The notes beneath the pieces are model-generated. The model was not told the origin of the DNA. It made no database searches and was given only the letters and a program-made list of their open reading frames with translations. A DNA stretch of 64,000 nt, from positions 49,535,021-49,599,020 of the forward strand of contig NC_083587.1 of assembly GCF_027579695.1 (NCBI RefSeq), read 5' to 3'. Of the stretch, positions 11,141 to 21,514 are shown one piece after another. Source of the stretch: Neoarius graeffei (taxonomy: Eukaryota > Chordata > Actinopteri > Siluriformes > Ariidae). A program made the position numbers and the translations under genes. Position 1 is the first letter of the stretch. Each line of letters opens with the position of its first letter.

Positions 11141-11227
11141 CTCTTTCGGTTTCGATTGGTTTCTCTTTCACAGTGGGAACGCCCACCCGTAAACAGGATA
11201 AAATCTGTCCGACATCCCATTAGGGAA

Positions 11228-12245
11228 TATAGAGGTTTTCGACCCACGTGACCGTTGCCATGTCAACAAGTAGATGGCGCCATTTTGGCAGTCACAACAA
11301 CGGTGACTCCCGCTAGCCCAACATGTCAGAGATTTGTCAAAAAATATGTATTTTACCTTTTCACAGCATGCATTGTTTGAATGGTTGCCATGACAACATA
11401 TGCAAAGATTTCCAACAACATTTTGTGGCAAAAAAATTCCATAACAGTCTACTTCAACGTGATACCAAATAAAAGTAAATTCATTGCAGTTAGAAAAATA
11501 GTGTCCAGGTTGAGAGAGAGTTACATTGATCATATAGAAAAATGCATAATAATTAATATGTCTAGTATCGAATTCTAGTTTTGTCCATTGCATATTCACA
11601 TCTAAAAAGTACAACCCACCCAACAACATGGCTCTGCCTCGCCTGAGGGCACTGTGTATGTTAAACCTAGACTACACGTAAGCCGCCCAAACACTAGTAA
11701 GAAGCCCGGTGCCAGGTAGCCCCATTGATGAGGCCGAGCGGTCCCCGTCTTACGTATATAAAACGGCGGATGTATAAAGATAAAACCATCATAACCTGAC
11801 TAGTGGGGCTAGGTGCCAGGTAGCCTGAACACCGCCTAACAGGGCTTACGTGTAGGCTAGGTGCTAGGCTATATGTATAATTTGTCATTTATCTCGTATA
11901 CGATATCTTTAAACTTTTGGAAAAGTTACCTGAGACAAAATGTTCGCCACACAAACGCGTGTGTTCGGTGGGCTGCCAATTCTCTCGCCTGATCGCCGCG
12001 ATCCACTTTTCGCGACGCTGTCGATCGGCCGGGAACCTATGGAACGTTAATCCAGGTTTATCCCCTCTTCTGTTGTGGCAGCTAACTGCACAACATGTAT
12101 CAGGCATTCTACGATAAAAGTAAGTGATGAAGAAGATGGATATTACAAGCGTTGTTTGCTGATAAGCGTGGCTTTGTTTGACCTCCAAAATGCCGGCGTA
12201 AACAGTATCACGTGACCCTATGACGTCAGGTCAAAAACCTCTATA
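11228..12245 (-). mobile_element. TIR element A: THAP-bearing, ISL2EU-like, 1018 bp
   Basis: Both ends read TATAGAGGTTTT(C/T)GACC inward, with TA at each outer edge fitting a 2-bp TA duplication. Just inside are CCCACGTGACC on the left and ATCACGTGACC followed by TGACGTCAGG on the right. A THAP exon points inward from the right end; the left side has no clear exon. Termini and motif arrangement match element B (14517-15905) and resemble element 55468-59967, which also carries a YqaJ/SWIM-type exon. The combination of 2-bp TA duplication, THAP and YqaJ fits what I recall of ISL2EU elements, so the superfamily name is an inference. Confidence 0.7.
11930..12104 (-). CDS. THAP-domain exon in element A
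   Basis: From ATG 12104 the exon reads MPDTCCAVSCHNRRGDKPG, LTFHRFPADRQRREKWIAAI, ENWQPTEHTRLCGEHFVSG. This is a textbook THAP finger: C-x4-C, HRFP, KW-A, C-x2-H (LCGEHF). It ends at a CAG/GTAACT donor (11930/11929), as expected for a first exon. The rest of the transposase is missing, so it can be at most a DNA-binding fragment. The frame is undamaged over 58 codons. Confidence 0.8.
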
Positions 12246-13643
12246 GGGGGATATATTTGGGCTCTTTGGAGGTAAAACTTGTTGCGAGATGGCACGCAGA
12301 GTTTCTGTGCCTCGGATGATTCGTTTTATGATTCAGGACAGCGATTCAGTTCAAACTTGAGAATTGCGACACTGATGATGAACAGTGCCCATTTAAATAA
12401 ATATTTTTTTATTTTTTTAACTTTGACTCGATCCAGCCAAAGATCAGCTCGAGTAAGTGTAAATATTTCATCTATTTCTTATAAGCAGATCGGTTGATAA
12501 TGTTTATCTTAGACTGGTGTTTGCAACACGGGGTCAGTGACCAGTCCACTGCAGCCCAGACAATCGGACAAACCACCGACCGAGCGTCACTACCGGTGCT
12601 GGAACAGCCCATGAAGGAGGCAGCATGTCGCTGACCATGCCTGACTGGTGGAGCAGTGACCTAAAACTCGCGTGTACTTGACAAGAGCTTCTGACAAACG
12701 TTACGTGACTGACCCGCTGGTATCATACGTGATCTTTTGAAATCACTAGCAATTAAAATTCACTCCAGGTACAGTTTAAATATTTAAGGATTTAATTATC
12801 TCTTCCTGCATTTTCCGTAATATGAATTTGAAGTTGATAAGACACTGCTGAAACTGTTCTACAGCACGTGACTGGATGCGCTCCACAGAGTTTGCATTTT
12901 TCTCAGCCGTGGCTCGGATGCCGGTTTGTTGAACTCTGCCCGGATCAACAGTAGTAGCTGCTGCCAAGCACTTAAAATAATGTGCAGTAAGGAACAGCAC
13001 CGCTTTCAGTAAGTGGCTTTATGGCAGCATGGATGCTGCTTAGCCAAGAAAGGACCTGGTTTCTCTCGTCAGAGTGCCATAATACGATTTTATGATGCAG
13101 ATAACAGAATAAGCACTACAAATCAGACATCAAATTCCCTTCTGCCAGACCTGCACTAAAAAACAGATGCAGACAGAAGCTTCAGTACAATGGCTGTATC
13201 ATCGGGACAGTCCAAGTATCAATTTTTTTTTTTTTAAATAAGATCATTTAGTGTACTTATTTTGTAATTCCTGGCATTTGTTTCATACTGATGAAGCGAC
13301 ACTTTTGAGTCCCATATTCATCATAAAGGTCTCTCCATCCTCCTTTAGCATCAAGGTGTCGTCTCATCTTTGGCTCCTCACAGCCCTGTATATTCTAACG
13401 ATCTTAACTACACTGGACAAGCAGTGCGCCCATCAGCACTTTAAATCATCCAATCACTTAAAGCGGAGCCTCTTCGGTAAAATAATGAGACATCAAACAA
13501 TCAGGACGGCTTTTAATTAAATCCAGAGGAGATGCTGAATCAAGCCTGAGGCCTCGAGAGTTTTCTACGGATGACAGTGCAAGTCAGTTTGGGAAGTCAG
13601 GTGATGCGTGTATGATTTAGCAATAATGTCAAACACCGACGCG
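12246..13643. other. dcaf13 intron; possible piggyBac-like scrap
   Basis: A short + frame at 12289 begins MARRVSVPRMIRFM then IQDSDS, reminiscent of the MARR...L..DSD start of piggyBac-type transposases, followed by stops; I give this low weight. The rest of the stretch shows no recognisable gene or repeat except T runs near 13220. Confidence 0.3.
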
Positions 13644-14399
13644 ATGTCCGAAATCGCTCACTACTCACTATATAGCGAGTTCGCCATTTTCTCGTGCTGT
13701 CCAAATGTATAGTGAGAATTATTACACCCTATATAGTGCACTCAAAGTATCCCACAGTGCATCATGAAAAGTACTGAACAACCAACCAATGGTCACTAAC
13801 CAAGCAATATATATACCATCATGCATTGCGGTCGCGCTGAAAGAAAAAAAAGCGTGTTGGGGTGAATGGACGGAAGAAGAAACGCATAATAAATGGATGT
13901 TCAAGTACAATTTAAAAATAGTAAGAGAATAGAAAATAGAATAAGACAGATAAAATACAAGAATAAAAGTGACCGTGCAGAGCGAGGAATTAATCAAAAG
14001 CCTCAAATTTGATTTAATGAAAGGTAGCGGCAAAGAAGAAATTATTCAGCCTTGATTCATTTAAAAGAACTGAAAGATGCAGCAGACGCAGAGTACTTTG
14101 TCTTTATTAATGTGGGAAAAACGCTCAGTATAATATGGATTTATCACAAAAATACATGCTTGTATTTATTTTTGAAAACCCACCAGCCGACTGATCTGGC
14201 ACATTTTAAGTGTGCAACAGTAATGACGTAAATAATGGCATGGCGGAGTAGTGTCCGAAAACGCTGTTTTTTTTGTTTGTTTTTTTTCCCTTTCCTCTTT
14301 TCTTTTCATTTTACCAATGAGCTCACTATATAGTCCTCTATAGAGTAATTCCCTAGAAAGTGAGTAGGAAGTAGTGAATGAGTGAGTGATTTTGGACAC
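13644..14399. mobile_element. Non-autonomous TIR element, 756 bp
   Basis: Left end ATGTCCGAAATCGCTCACTA, and the reverse complement of the right end GTGTCCAAAATCACTCACTC, form imperfect inverted repeats. CACTATATAG and CCCTATATAGTGCACTCA repeats lie just inside. No convincing target duplication was found, so the superfamily is left open. Confidence 0.6.
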
Positions 14400-14899
14400 G
14401 GCAGGTCGTCATCTTTCTCCAAAATGAACATTAAAGAATTTGCAGGTTTATCCAGTTTAATGCGCTCATTCTAGCTCGTTAGCATTTCTATAGTAATAGT
14501 TCATTGATGGGGACTTTATTGAGGTATTTCACCCACGTGACCAAGTCACGTGACGCAGCCATTTTGGACGGCACGCTTAAGTCCTTCAGTGCAAGGCGGT
14601 ATGAGATGGTGGAGACCTTTGCACATTTTAACAAGAAAGTAAGCTGTGATTCGTGTTAAATTGGACCTGTCTTTTATCACAAACACTGTACCCAGCCTTG
14701 GTATGGAGCCCTGTTTATTTATTTCTGTGTCCCGTTTCTTTCTAGCCTCTGTTATTGCGTTTTATGTCTGATGTCTGCTACATGCAACCCTAGCCAAATT
14801 AACACTGCCTTGTTTCACTGCTCAGATGGGTTAACAAACACTGACCCATTTATTTTTTGCTATATATTTTATCAAAATTGCGTTAACTGATAAACTAAC

Positions 14900-15726
14900 C
14901 TGAAATGAAATGATCACTGCAAAGTCTGGAGTACTCTGTTGGCTCCCAATCCTGTCTCTTCACAGCTGCAATCCATTTGGCCCTCTTGTCTGGGTCAGTA
15001 GGAAACCGGTAGTGATGTGTCGGTCGCGAACGATCCGGTTCAAAGAGCCGGCTCTTTGGTGGGAGCCGAATTAGTTTTTTGTCCTTAGGTGCCTCAGAGA
15101 GAGAGAGACTTTCACAAAAAAAGTTGCTGTCCGATTGCGTCTTTGTGTTGTCTATTACCATTCAAAGGAAAAAAAGTAGCATGGTGTACGCCTACTTTTT
15201 TTGGTTGGGGGGGTTGATGTCATTCACAGCTGCGAAAATACAAAAATTGGTGTAATGCTTAAAGCTGTGGAGCGCAGGGGAGAGGAGTCTGTGAGGCACC
15301 TGAGGAGGGGAAAATCAGCTGTGTATTTTATATTGGTAATATAACACAGTTTTGCATTGTTTGTGAGAAAATAATTTATTAATTGGTAATTTTTATTTCT
15401 ATAGCTAGAACATTGTTACACTGCTATACTTTACAAAGCTTTACAATGGCTACAAAAACTAAAAAATAAAATGGAAAACATCCTATTGATAAAATATAAA
15501 TAATAATGTAATTAATTAACTAGTTAATTGCAGCAATTAAATCAAAAATAAAATCTCAGGAGCCGTTTGGGAGCCGAAAGAGCCGGCTCCTTATAGTAAG
15601 AAGAGCCAAAAGAGCCGGCTCCTGAAAAAGAGCCGAAATTCCCATCACTAGAAGCCGGTAAAAGGAGCGTCCTGCACGCTGTCCCTGTCTGTTGTAGCAG
15701 CCCACAGCACAACAAGCAAACACCAT
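14900..15726 (-). pseudogene. THAP exon of element B, interrupted by hAT
   Basis: The N-terminal part from ATG 15726 reads MVFACCAVGCYNRQGQRAG and RSFYR. The sequence is then broken by the hAT at 15010-15650 and resumes FPTDPDKRAKWIAAVKRQ, WEPTEYSRLCSDHFISG, ending at CAG/GTTAGT (14900/14899). The parts together cover C-x4-C, (Y)RFP, KW-A and C-x2-H of one THAP finger. The 8-bp duplication falls within the RF-P codons, so the interruption is a clean insertion into a once intact exon. Confidence 0.8.
15010..15650. mobile_element. Non-autonomous hAT element inserted in THAP exon
   Basis: Ends TAGTGATGTGTCGG and CCCATCACTA (inverted TAGTGATG). Subterminal repeats are of the AGAGCCGGCTC type on both sides. 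The target duplication is GAAACCGG (15002-15009) against GAAGCCGG (15651-15658), one mismatch in eight. No transposase remains. Confidence 0.9.
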
Positions 15727-15905
15727 GGTTATTTATAGTGTGCTTACTAAGAAATTAATCTATTCTAGGTGTCTGTAACACGTTTTTTTTTCAAGCTGGT
15801 TCTCGCTCTCTGCTGTCTGCAGCGTTTAGTATGTAGCTTGACGTTCAAAATGGCGGACACCGGGGCGTCATGTGACCCTGTGACGTCAGGTGAAATACCT
15901 CAATA

Positions 15906-16265
15906 CAGTGAATGCTCCTCTAGGCATAGGGGTCATTTCACTCCACCCTGTCGTTGATCATTTTCCTTTAACAGCATGCCACGTTGTTTTTATTCCTTAC
16001 CTGAAGCCTTTTTGTTTCTTTAGCTGATCTAACAATAAGGCCAATGATCTGTTGCCATGGCGTTGCATCAGTTGTCCGTCTGTCATCCACAGTTCAGTTA
16101 AATCGTATCTCCTCCGTCAGTTCTCCACAGATTTCCGTTCCGATTTTGTTTGAAAGAACTCCTCACTCCGCACAAAACATGGTCGTTGTCTTGTCAGATT
16201 TTTTGCGAACGAGTTACTAATTAGGTCAAATGAACGAATTTTCCAGGCCTCTCACTAGCATTTTA
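15906..16265. repeat. Probable old repeat, split by a Tc1 MITE
   Basis: The stretch around 16050-16130 (GTTGTCCGTCTGTCATCCAC, then ATCTCCTCCGTCAG) looks like a dispersed fish repeat. It seems to continue after the MITE at 16796-17050 with more ATCTCCTCT-like text. Weakly supported. Confidence 0.35.
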
Positions 16266-16793
16266 CACTACCGTTCAAAAGTTTGGGGTCACTTTGAAAT
16301 GTCCTTATTTTTGAAAGAAAAGCACTGTTCTTTTCAATGAAGATCACTTTAAACTAATCAGAAATCCACTCTATACATTACTAATGTGGTAAATGACTAT
16401 TCTAGCTGCAAATGTCTGGTTTTTGGTGCAATATCTCCATAGGTGTATAGAGGCCCATTTCCAGCAACTCTCACTCCAGTGTTCTAATGGTACAATGTGT
16501 TTGCTCATTGCCTCAGAAGGCTAATGGATGATTAGAAAACCCTTGTACAATCATGTTAGCACAGCTGAAAACAGTTGAGCTCTTTAGAGAAGCTATAAAA
16601 CTGACCTTCCTTTGAGCAGATTGAGTTTCTGGAGCATCACATTTGTGGGGTCGATTAAATGCTCAAAATGGCCAGAAAAATGTCTTGACTATATTTTCTA
16701 TTCATTTTACAACTTATGGTGGGAAATAAAAGGGTGACTTTTCATGGAAAACACAAAATTGTCTGGGTGACCCCAAACTTTTGAATGGTAGTG
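16266..16793. mobile_element. Tc1-like MITE, 528 bp (copy 1)
   Basis: Inverted ends CACTACCGTTCAAAAGTTTG and, as reverse complement, CACTACCATTCAAAAGTTTG. TA flanks both sides (16264-16265, 16794-16795). The interior is non-coding and nearly identical to the reverse-oriented copy at 30491-31008. Confidence 0.9.
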
Positions 16794-17600
16794 TATCTCC
16801 TCTCTCATTTCTCATCCGATCCAGTTCTGATTGATCGTTTTGGGTAGATCTTCCCTTGAGGAACAAAACTTGGTCATTTTGTTTGTTGATTTTCCTGTTG
16901 TGAACAATTTGTCGTGGAGGTTGGTCCTCTCTCACATTGTCACATTTCAGTTCTATTTGATGTTTTGGTAGTCCTGGTTGTTTTGATGGCAGGCCAGATG
17001 AGCTACTACGTCCTTGACGTTCTGGTTTATTCTTGCAACGGGGAAACGGTGTTCTCATGTTTGATTTGCAAGTTAGAATAGCAGTTTCTTCGTGGTGAAA
17101 GCTAAATGATGCAGAGGTTAATGTCTACTGTAGTTTATCCAGGCTTCACATGCTTGTTGTTAAGAAGAGTGTAATTAAGGTTTAACAGGCCTCTTGGTTT
17201 TGTCGAGTGAAGCAGAGCTCTTGTATGGCATCAGCAGTTATTAGCCTTAAATAAATTGCATTTGGTGGGGGTAAAGAAATCATTGCTTTTAATTAGAATG
17301 AAAGCTTTCAGCTGAGGGGCACTTGGACGTGAAGCGAGAGGAGGGGTTGCTGGGACGCTTAAAGGATATGGGACATGGATTTTTACCTGGGCATAATTAT
17401 GTATAAAGGACATAAGAAATGCCATCTAAATCACTGCAGGGCGTCAAAAATGTGAAAATCATCACATTATTCAAGTTTTTTTTATACATAAGCGTAAAAC
17501 AAGGATTCGTTAATGAGCTAGGTGGTCACGTGACCCGTGACGCAACAAAAACTTTCCAAGGAGCCAGCGCTTGGGAATCTAATGTAAACAGGTTACCGAA

Positions 17601-17794
17601 ATGGACACCATCGACAGTGACATTCCCGATGTTTCACAGAGATGTGAAGTTAGACCCTATCAATTCGAACCGATAGCTGGAAATTCACATGAACATGGAT
17701 CTTGTCTTTACTCTGACGGGTCAGATGATTCTGAGAGTGAGAGTTCATTCAATCCCCATGAAACTGAAAGCGGTCGGCTCGATAACACTTCCTG
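17601..17794 (+). CDS. YQFEP-type (P2X7-like) first exon in element C
   Basis: Starts MDTIDSDIPDVSQR, continues CEVRPYQFEPIAG, then an acidic-serine stretch (SDGSDDSESESSF), and ends at a TCCTG/GTAAGT donor at 17795. RPY.FEP followed by acidic residues is typical of fish and invertebrate proteins annotated P2X purinoceptor 7-like, which often occur in mobile-element contexts; the family link is from memory. The frame is undamaged, but no following exon with the Cys-rich domain was found in the element. A similar but decayed start lies at 572. Confidence 0.5.
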
Positions 17795-18245
17795 GTAAGT
17801 TAAAAACAATTCTGCTCAAAGGCTAATGATCTGTTGAAAGAAGTATTATTTTTGTATCATACATTGAAAGTTCATCATAGATCTAGCCAAAGTCCGTTGC
17901 AAGCTTTTTTTTTTTTTTTTTGCTGATATTTTTCGAGATTGATTGAGATACAATGCTTCCAGAGTCCGAGATGAAAACATTCAAAACGGCGAAACGAGTC
18001 AGAATTATGATAATCAATAATTGATACACCCAAAATTATAATACTAATCCTTACCTCGGCTTTCAGTCACTTAGCGCAGAGGTCTTCAACAGGGGGGTCG
18101 CGAAATCGCACCGGATCACTCATATCAACAAAAATATTCCTGCCCTGTCCCCTGGCCTCCGTGCAGGGATGCAAACCGCGCGCCTTTCGGCGGATGCCGC
18201 CTTTTTCATGGCTGAATCGCGCAGATCCGATTTTTAAAAAAAAAA

Positions 18246-18420
18246 AGCGATATTAATTCATGAAACATGAAGTATAAGGATGAGAAAAAAACAGTTTAAA
18301 TCGGGAAGCTGCGCACATTTGTGCAGCCTGGCGCAAATGTGTGCAGCTTCCCAATTTAAACTGTTTGGTTTTTTTTTTTTTCTCATCCTTATACTTCCTG
18401 TTTCATGAATTAATATCGCT
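18246..18420. repeat. 175-bp near-perfect palindrome inside element C
   Basis: Left arm starts AGCGATATTAATTCATGAAA, and the right arm is its complement ending at 18420. The arms are about 75-80 bp with small length differences in the A/T run. The centre is around GCACATTTGTGC...GCGCAAATGTGTGC (18313-18344). Able to form a long hairpin. Confidence 0.85.
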
Positions 18421-18569
18421 CAGTACCTGAGTATTAATGTTGAAAGAATCCTCAGTGAAATGGTCCGAACACAGTTTGTGGGAAACAGTGGGTGCAAAGT
18501 TTTTTCAACAGGTGTTCTGTAAAGTTATCCTACCTCTTGGATTTGTCCTACCAAGCCTACTGCGCATGC

Positions 18570-18701
18570 GCGAAGCCTACTGCGCATGCGCAGGTGAGCC
18601 CACACTTTCCTCAGCTTCGGGTCCTTGGGGAATGCAAAAAAACTTACTCCAGGGCATTTCCCATTGGAATTATTGCAACCATAAGCAGCACAATACACCA
18701 T
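18570..18701 (-). pseudogene. Truncated THAP exon in element C
   Basis: From ATG 18701: MVYCAAYGCNNSNGKCPG, VSFFAFPKDPKLRKVWAH. This gives C-x4-C, F.FPKDP and the (R)KVW motif of a THAP finger. After WAH the sequence becomes two near-identical copies of a CTGCGCATGCGCAGTAGGCT unit (18555-18596), and the C-x2-H half is absent. The domain was cut by this small tandem insertion or rearrangement. Confidence 0.7.
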
Positions 18702-19340
18702 GATGTCCAATGTATGATGTCCAATGTACTTTAAAGACTATAAAAACAATTTTCTTGTCATTCACTTCTCCATTCATCTACCTGCTTGTGCTGTGCCCGA
18801 AAGTTTTTGTGACGTATGATCACGTGACAGCGGCTCTTCCGGTTCCAAAAAATGCATATCGGAAGTCGAGCAGAAATGCCATATAATCATCACGAATATA
18901 ACGATTTTCCTGAATTTAATAGATGGTTTTGTATTTGTTGATGCAATTAATTCATATTTTTAATGGAAAGAAACTGATATAGCGTGCTTTTATGTTTCAT
19001 GTCCCATATCCTTTAAGGAAAGGAGACTGACGTGGTGATCCTGGTGTCTTTAGAAAGAGCGACTTATTTTATCTTTCTTAAAAATGATAAAGCATGTCAG
19101 ATGCAGTGCATGTGGTTTAACTAGACATGCTTCAAATGAAAAGGACAATAATAAATATGCTTAATAATAAACTAAAATTAGTTATTAGTAGTTCCTGGCA
19201 AGTATTTGACTTCATCATGCCAGTTGTTTGTTAGATGTTTGTCATAAGCATCATTTAAGTTTCAAATGCAAAAATATCGACACCATAATTTCTGTGTAAT
19301 GGGCCTAAATCGTGGATCACTACGGTTTCTCCTTCTGTAG

Positions 19341-19504
19341 CTCACATCTCGAGAACAGGCTGCCATACACTACAACCAGAAGCTGAAGGAGAAGTTCCAG
19401 CACCACCCGCAGGTGAGGCGCATCACCCGCCATCGCCACCTGCCCAGAGACATCTTCAAGCAGAAACGAGAGCTGCGGGAGATGAAGGAGGCAAGCCGCA
19501 GGAA
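19341..19504 (+). CDS. dcaf13: dcaf13 coding exon (Sof1-like C-terminal region)
   Basis: Encodes LTSREQAAIHYNQKLKEKFQ, HHPQVRRITRHRHLPRDIFK and QKRELREMKEASRR. This is the basic Sof1-like domain that follows the WD propeller in DCAF13 (human LTSREKAAKDYNQKLKEKFQ..RHRHLPKSIY). Acceptor CTTCTGTAG before 19341; donor GTAAGT at 19505, splitting a Lys codon. Confidence 0.95.
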
Positions 19505-19693
19505 GTAAGTCCCCTCCAAAACTCAGTAACATTTTGAGCTTCCTTTCTGATGCTAGATGTGCACTAATTTTAACATCTGAGTTTGGCTGAACATTGTTTT
19601 ATTACACGAGCTACATTATGTAATTTGGATTATGGCTCTTGAATACACACCAACCAGCCATTGTACTGGGATCGTTATACTAATACTCAGTAC

Positions 19694-21212
19694 CAGTGTT
19701 GTAGTTGAGTCACTAAACCTCGAGTCCAAGTCCAGTCTCGAGTCCCCAGTGTTCAAGTCCAAGTGATTTAAAAAAAAAAAAAAAAATTTGAGTTGAGTCC
19801 AACACTCCAACCGCACTATTTGACGGTGGCTGTTTTAGTGCCATTAACATTAGTTTGTTCCTGAACATGTCGTATGAACAGGTGAACGTGCTTCTCTTTA
19901 TCAGGGAGTGTGAAGTATTCTGTCAGAGATGGTTGGGAGACGGATGTAAGTGCAGGAGGTGTGTTTATTAATACAAGTGAAGACGGTAAACAATCCAGAA
20001 CGGCAGGCAAAATCGTAAAACAGTGAAAGGCAATAGGTCGAGCGAGGCACAAACAGGCTATCGTAGACTCGGCAGAATCAAAGACGAGAAACAGGAAATC
20101 AGGGATCAGGAAACCAAACAAGGAAATGAGGCTCGGTAATGTGTCAGCAACGCAACTCAATACTTCGCAAAATAAGTGTTTTTTTTCACAGTTTTTATAT
20201 CGGCACACTGATTGCGCCTTAATCCTGTGCAGGTGCGAGTCGTTTACGGCGCACGAGTGTGTCCACTTGGCACGTGTGCTGTCCAGAGAGCGCCCGAGAG
20301 TCTATCTCCGAGGTCTTTAACTGGCGGACCGCAGTCCGCGTCCAGACCTAAACGTCATCCCTTACGGACCCGGACTTGTGTTTAACAAATTCCACAAACA
20401 TCTCATCTCATTATCTCTCGCCGCTTTATCCTGTTCTACAGGGTCGCAGGCAAGCTGGAGCCTATCCCAGCTGACTACGGGCGAAAGGCGGGGTACACCC
20501 TGGACAAGTCGCCAGGTCATCACAGGGCTGACACATAGACACAGACAACCATTCACACTTACATTCACACCTACGCTCAATTTAGAGTCACCAGTTAACC
20601 TAACCTGCATGTCTTTGGACTGTGGGGGAAACCGGAGCACCCGGATGAAACCCACGCGGACACGGGGAGAACATGCAAACTCCGCACAGAAAGGCCCTCG
20701 CCGGCCACGGGGCTCGAACCCAGGACCTTCTTGCTGTGAGGCGACAGCGCTAACCACTACACCACCGTGCCGCCCTGTTTAACAAATTCTGAAATTATTT
20801 TTAATTTTGATGGGCGAATCAATTTTAAGTCGCTACGTTACTCCTTTCCTGTCTGACACAGCTATGCTTTGAAACAGCACTGTACTGAGCAAGGATTGGA
20901 ACATACAAACCAATCGCGTGCGAGTTGTACTACCCACGGTCTATCTGATGCACACGCCAAGGTGCGCAGGTGTGACACTTACACGAAATTGGTATAAAAA
21001 ATTAATGTAGATATAAATATCTTTTATGCCAAATTATTATGGCATGTTACAAAAAATAAAGAGAAAAAAAAATCTGCGTCCTCATCTCCAGTTTACGAGT
21101 CCGAATGCAGTTAATGCACAAGTCCAAGTCCGAGTCATCCGTGCTTAAGTCCGAGTCGAGTCATGAGTCCTTAAAATTAGGGTACGAGTCGGACTCGAGT
21201 ACTACAAGCTTT
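19694..21212. mobile_element. hAT element of the CAGTGTTGTAGT family, copy 1
   Basis: Left end CAGTGTTGTAGTTGAGTC followed by many GAGTCCAAGTC-type subterminal repeats. The right end (about 21060-21210) holds the inverted set, ending GAGTACTACAAGC. Interior 19830-20320 is shared with copy 2 in opposite orientation. A SINE (20393-20775) is inserted, and another small TIR element abuts the right end, so no target duplication can be read. In copies 2 and 3 the 8-bp duplication is clean. Confidence 0.8.
20393..20775 (-). mobile_element. tRNA-headed SINE, copy 3
   Basis: Full-length reverse copy inside hAT copy 1. Perfect 14-bp duplication TGTTTAACAAATTC at 20379-20392 and 20776-20789. The tail differs slightly (CACAAA before the ATCTC repeats). 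Confidence 0.95.
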
Positions 21213-21458
21213 GGGTGGTAGAAATGGGCAACTGGACTTGCTTGGGTTAGTCACACCCAGCCTCCAGTGACCCACACCAACATGATGCCTCAATGACACC
21301 TTAGATGAGCTGGTCATCAGAATTCTGATTCTGATCCAGGAGAGGATAAATATCTGATACTCCCTATTAGTCAGACAGAACTGAGGAAGCCTTTTGGATG
21401 AGAGGTGAAACGTTTTCAAGAATTTTCAAGCAAGTCCAGTTGCCCATTTCTACCACCC
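21213..21458. mobile_element. Small TIR element, 246 bp
   Basis: Inverted repeats of about 28 bp: GGGTGGTAGAAATGGGCAAC followed by TGGACTTGC at the left, and the complement at the right (21432-21458). Non-coding. It lies at the right edge of hAT copy 1 and probably inserted there; superfamily not determined. Confidence 0.75.
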
Positions 21459-21514
21459 ACAGTTTACTATGACCTGGATGATTGAGAATCTTCACAGACA
21501 TGTACTACAAGCTT

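Larger units (their letters stand above)
14517..15905 (-). mobile_element. TIR element B: THAP-bearing, ISL2EU-like, split by hAT
   Basis: Both ends read TATTGAGGTATTTCACC (17/17 identical). CCCACGTGACC and GTCACGTGACG lie inside the left end; GTCATGTGACC and TGACGTCAGG inside the right, the same order as element A. The outer TA on each side fits a TA duplication. A minus-strand THAP exon starts near the right end and is interrupted by a 641-bp hAT. On the left a short + frame (MVETFAHFNKK, 14610-14640) ends at GTAAGC and may be the vestige of the inward-facing left gene. Without the hAT insert the element is about 740 bp, so it was already internally deleted. Confidence 0.75.
17359..19016. 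mobile_element. TIR element C: Kolobok-like, THAP plus YQFEP exon
   Basis: Perfect 15-bp inverted ends AGGATATGGGACATG lie directly inside TTAA on each side (17359-17362, 19013-19016), a TTAA duplication as in Kolobok elements, which are known for THAP transposases. Inside the left end is GGTCACGTGACCCGTGACG, and before the right end GTGACGTATGATCACGTGAC. A + exon (17601) points inward from the left and a THAP exon (18701) inward from the right. A 175-bp palindrome lies between them. No catalytic transposase domain is visible; the element is 1658 bp and presumably non-autonomous. Confidence 0.75.

Noticed and set aside
12289-12360. Possible piggyBac transposase start (MARRVSVPRM)
   Set aside because: Too short and followed by stops; similarity is only a few residues, so it is mentioned but not called.
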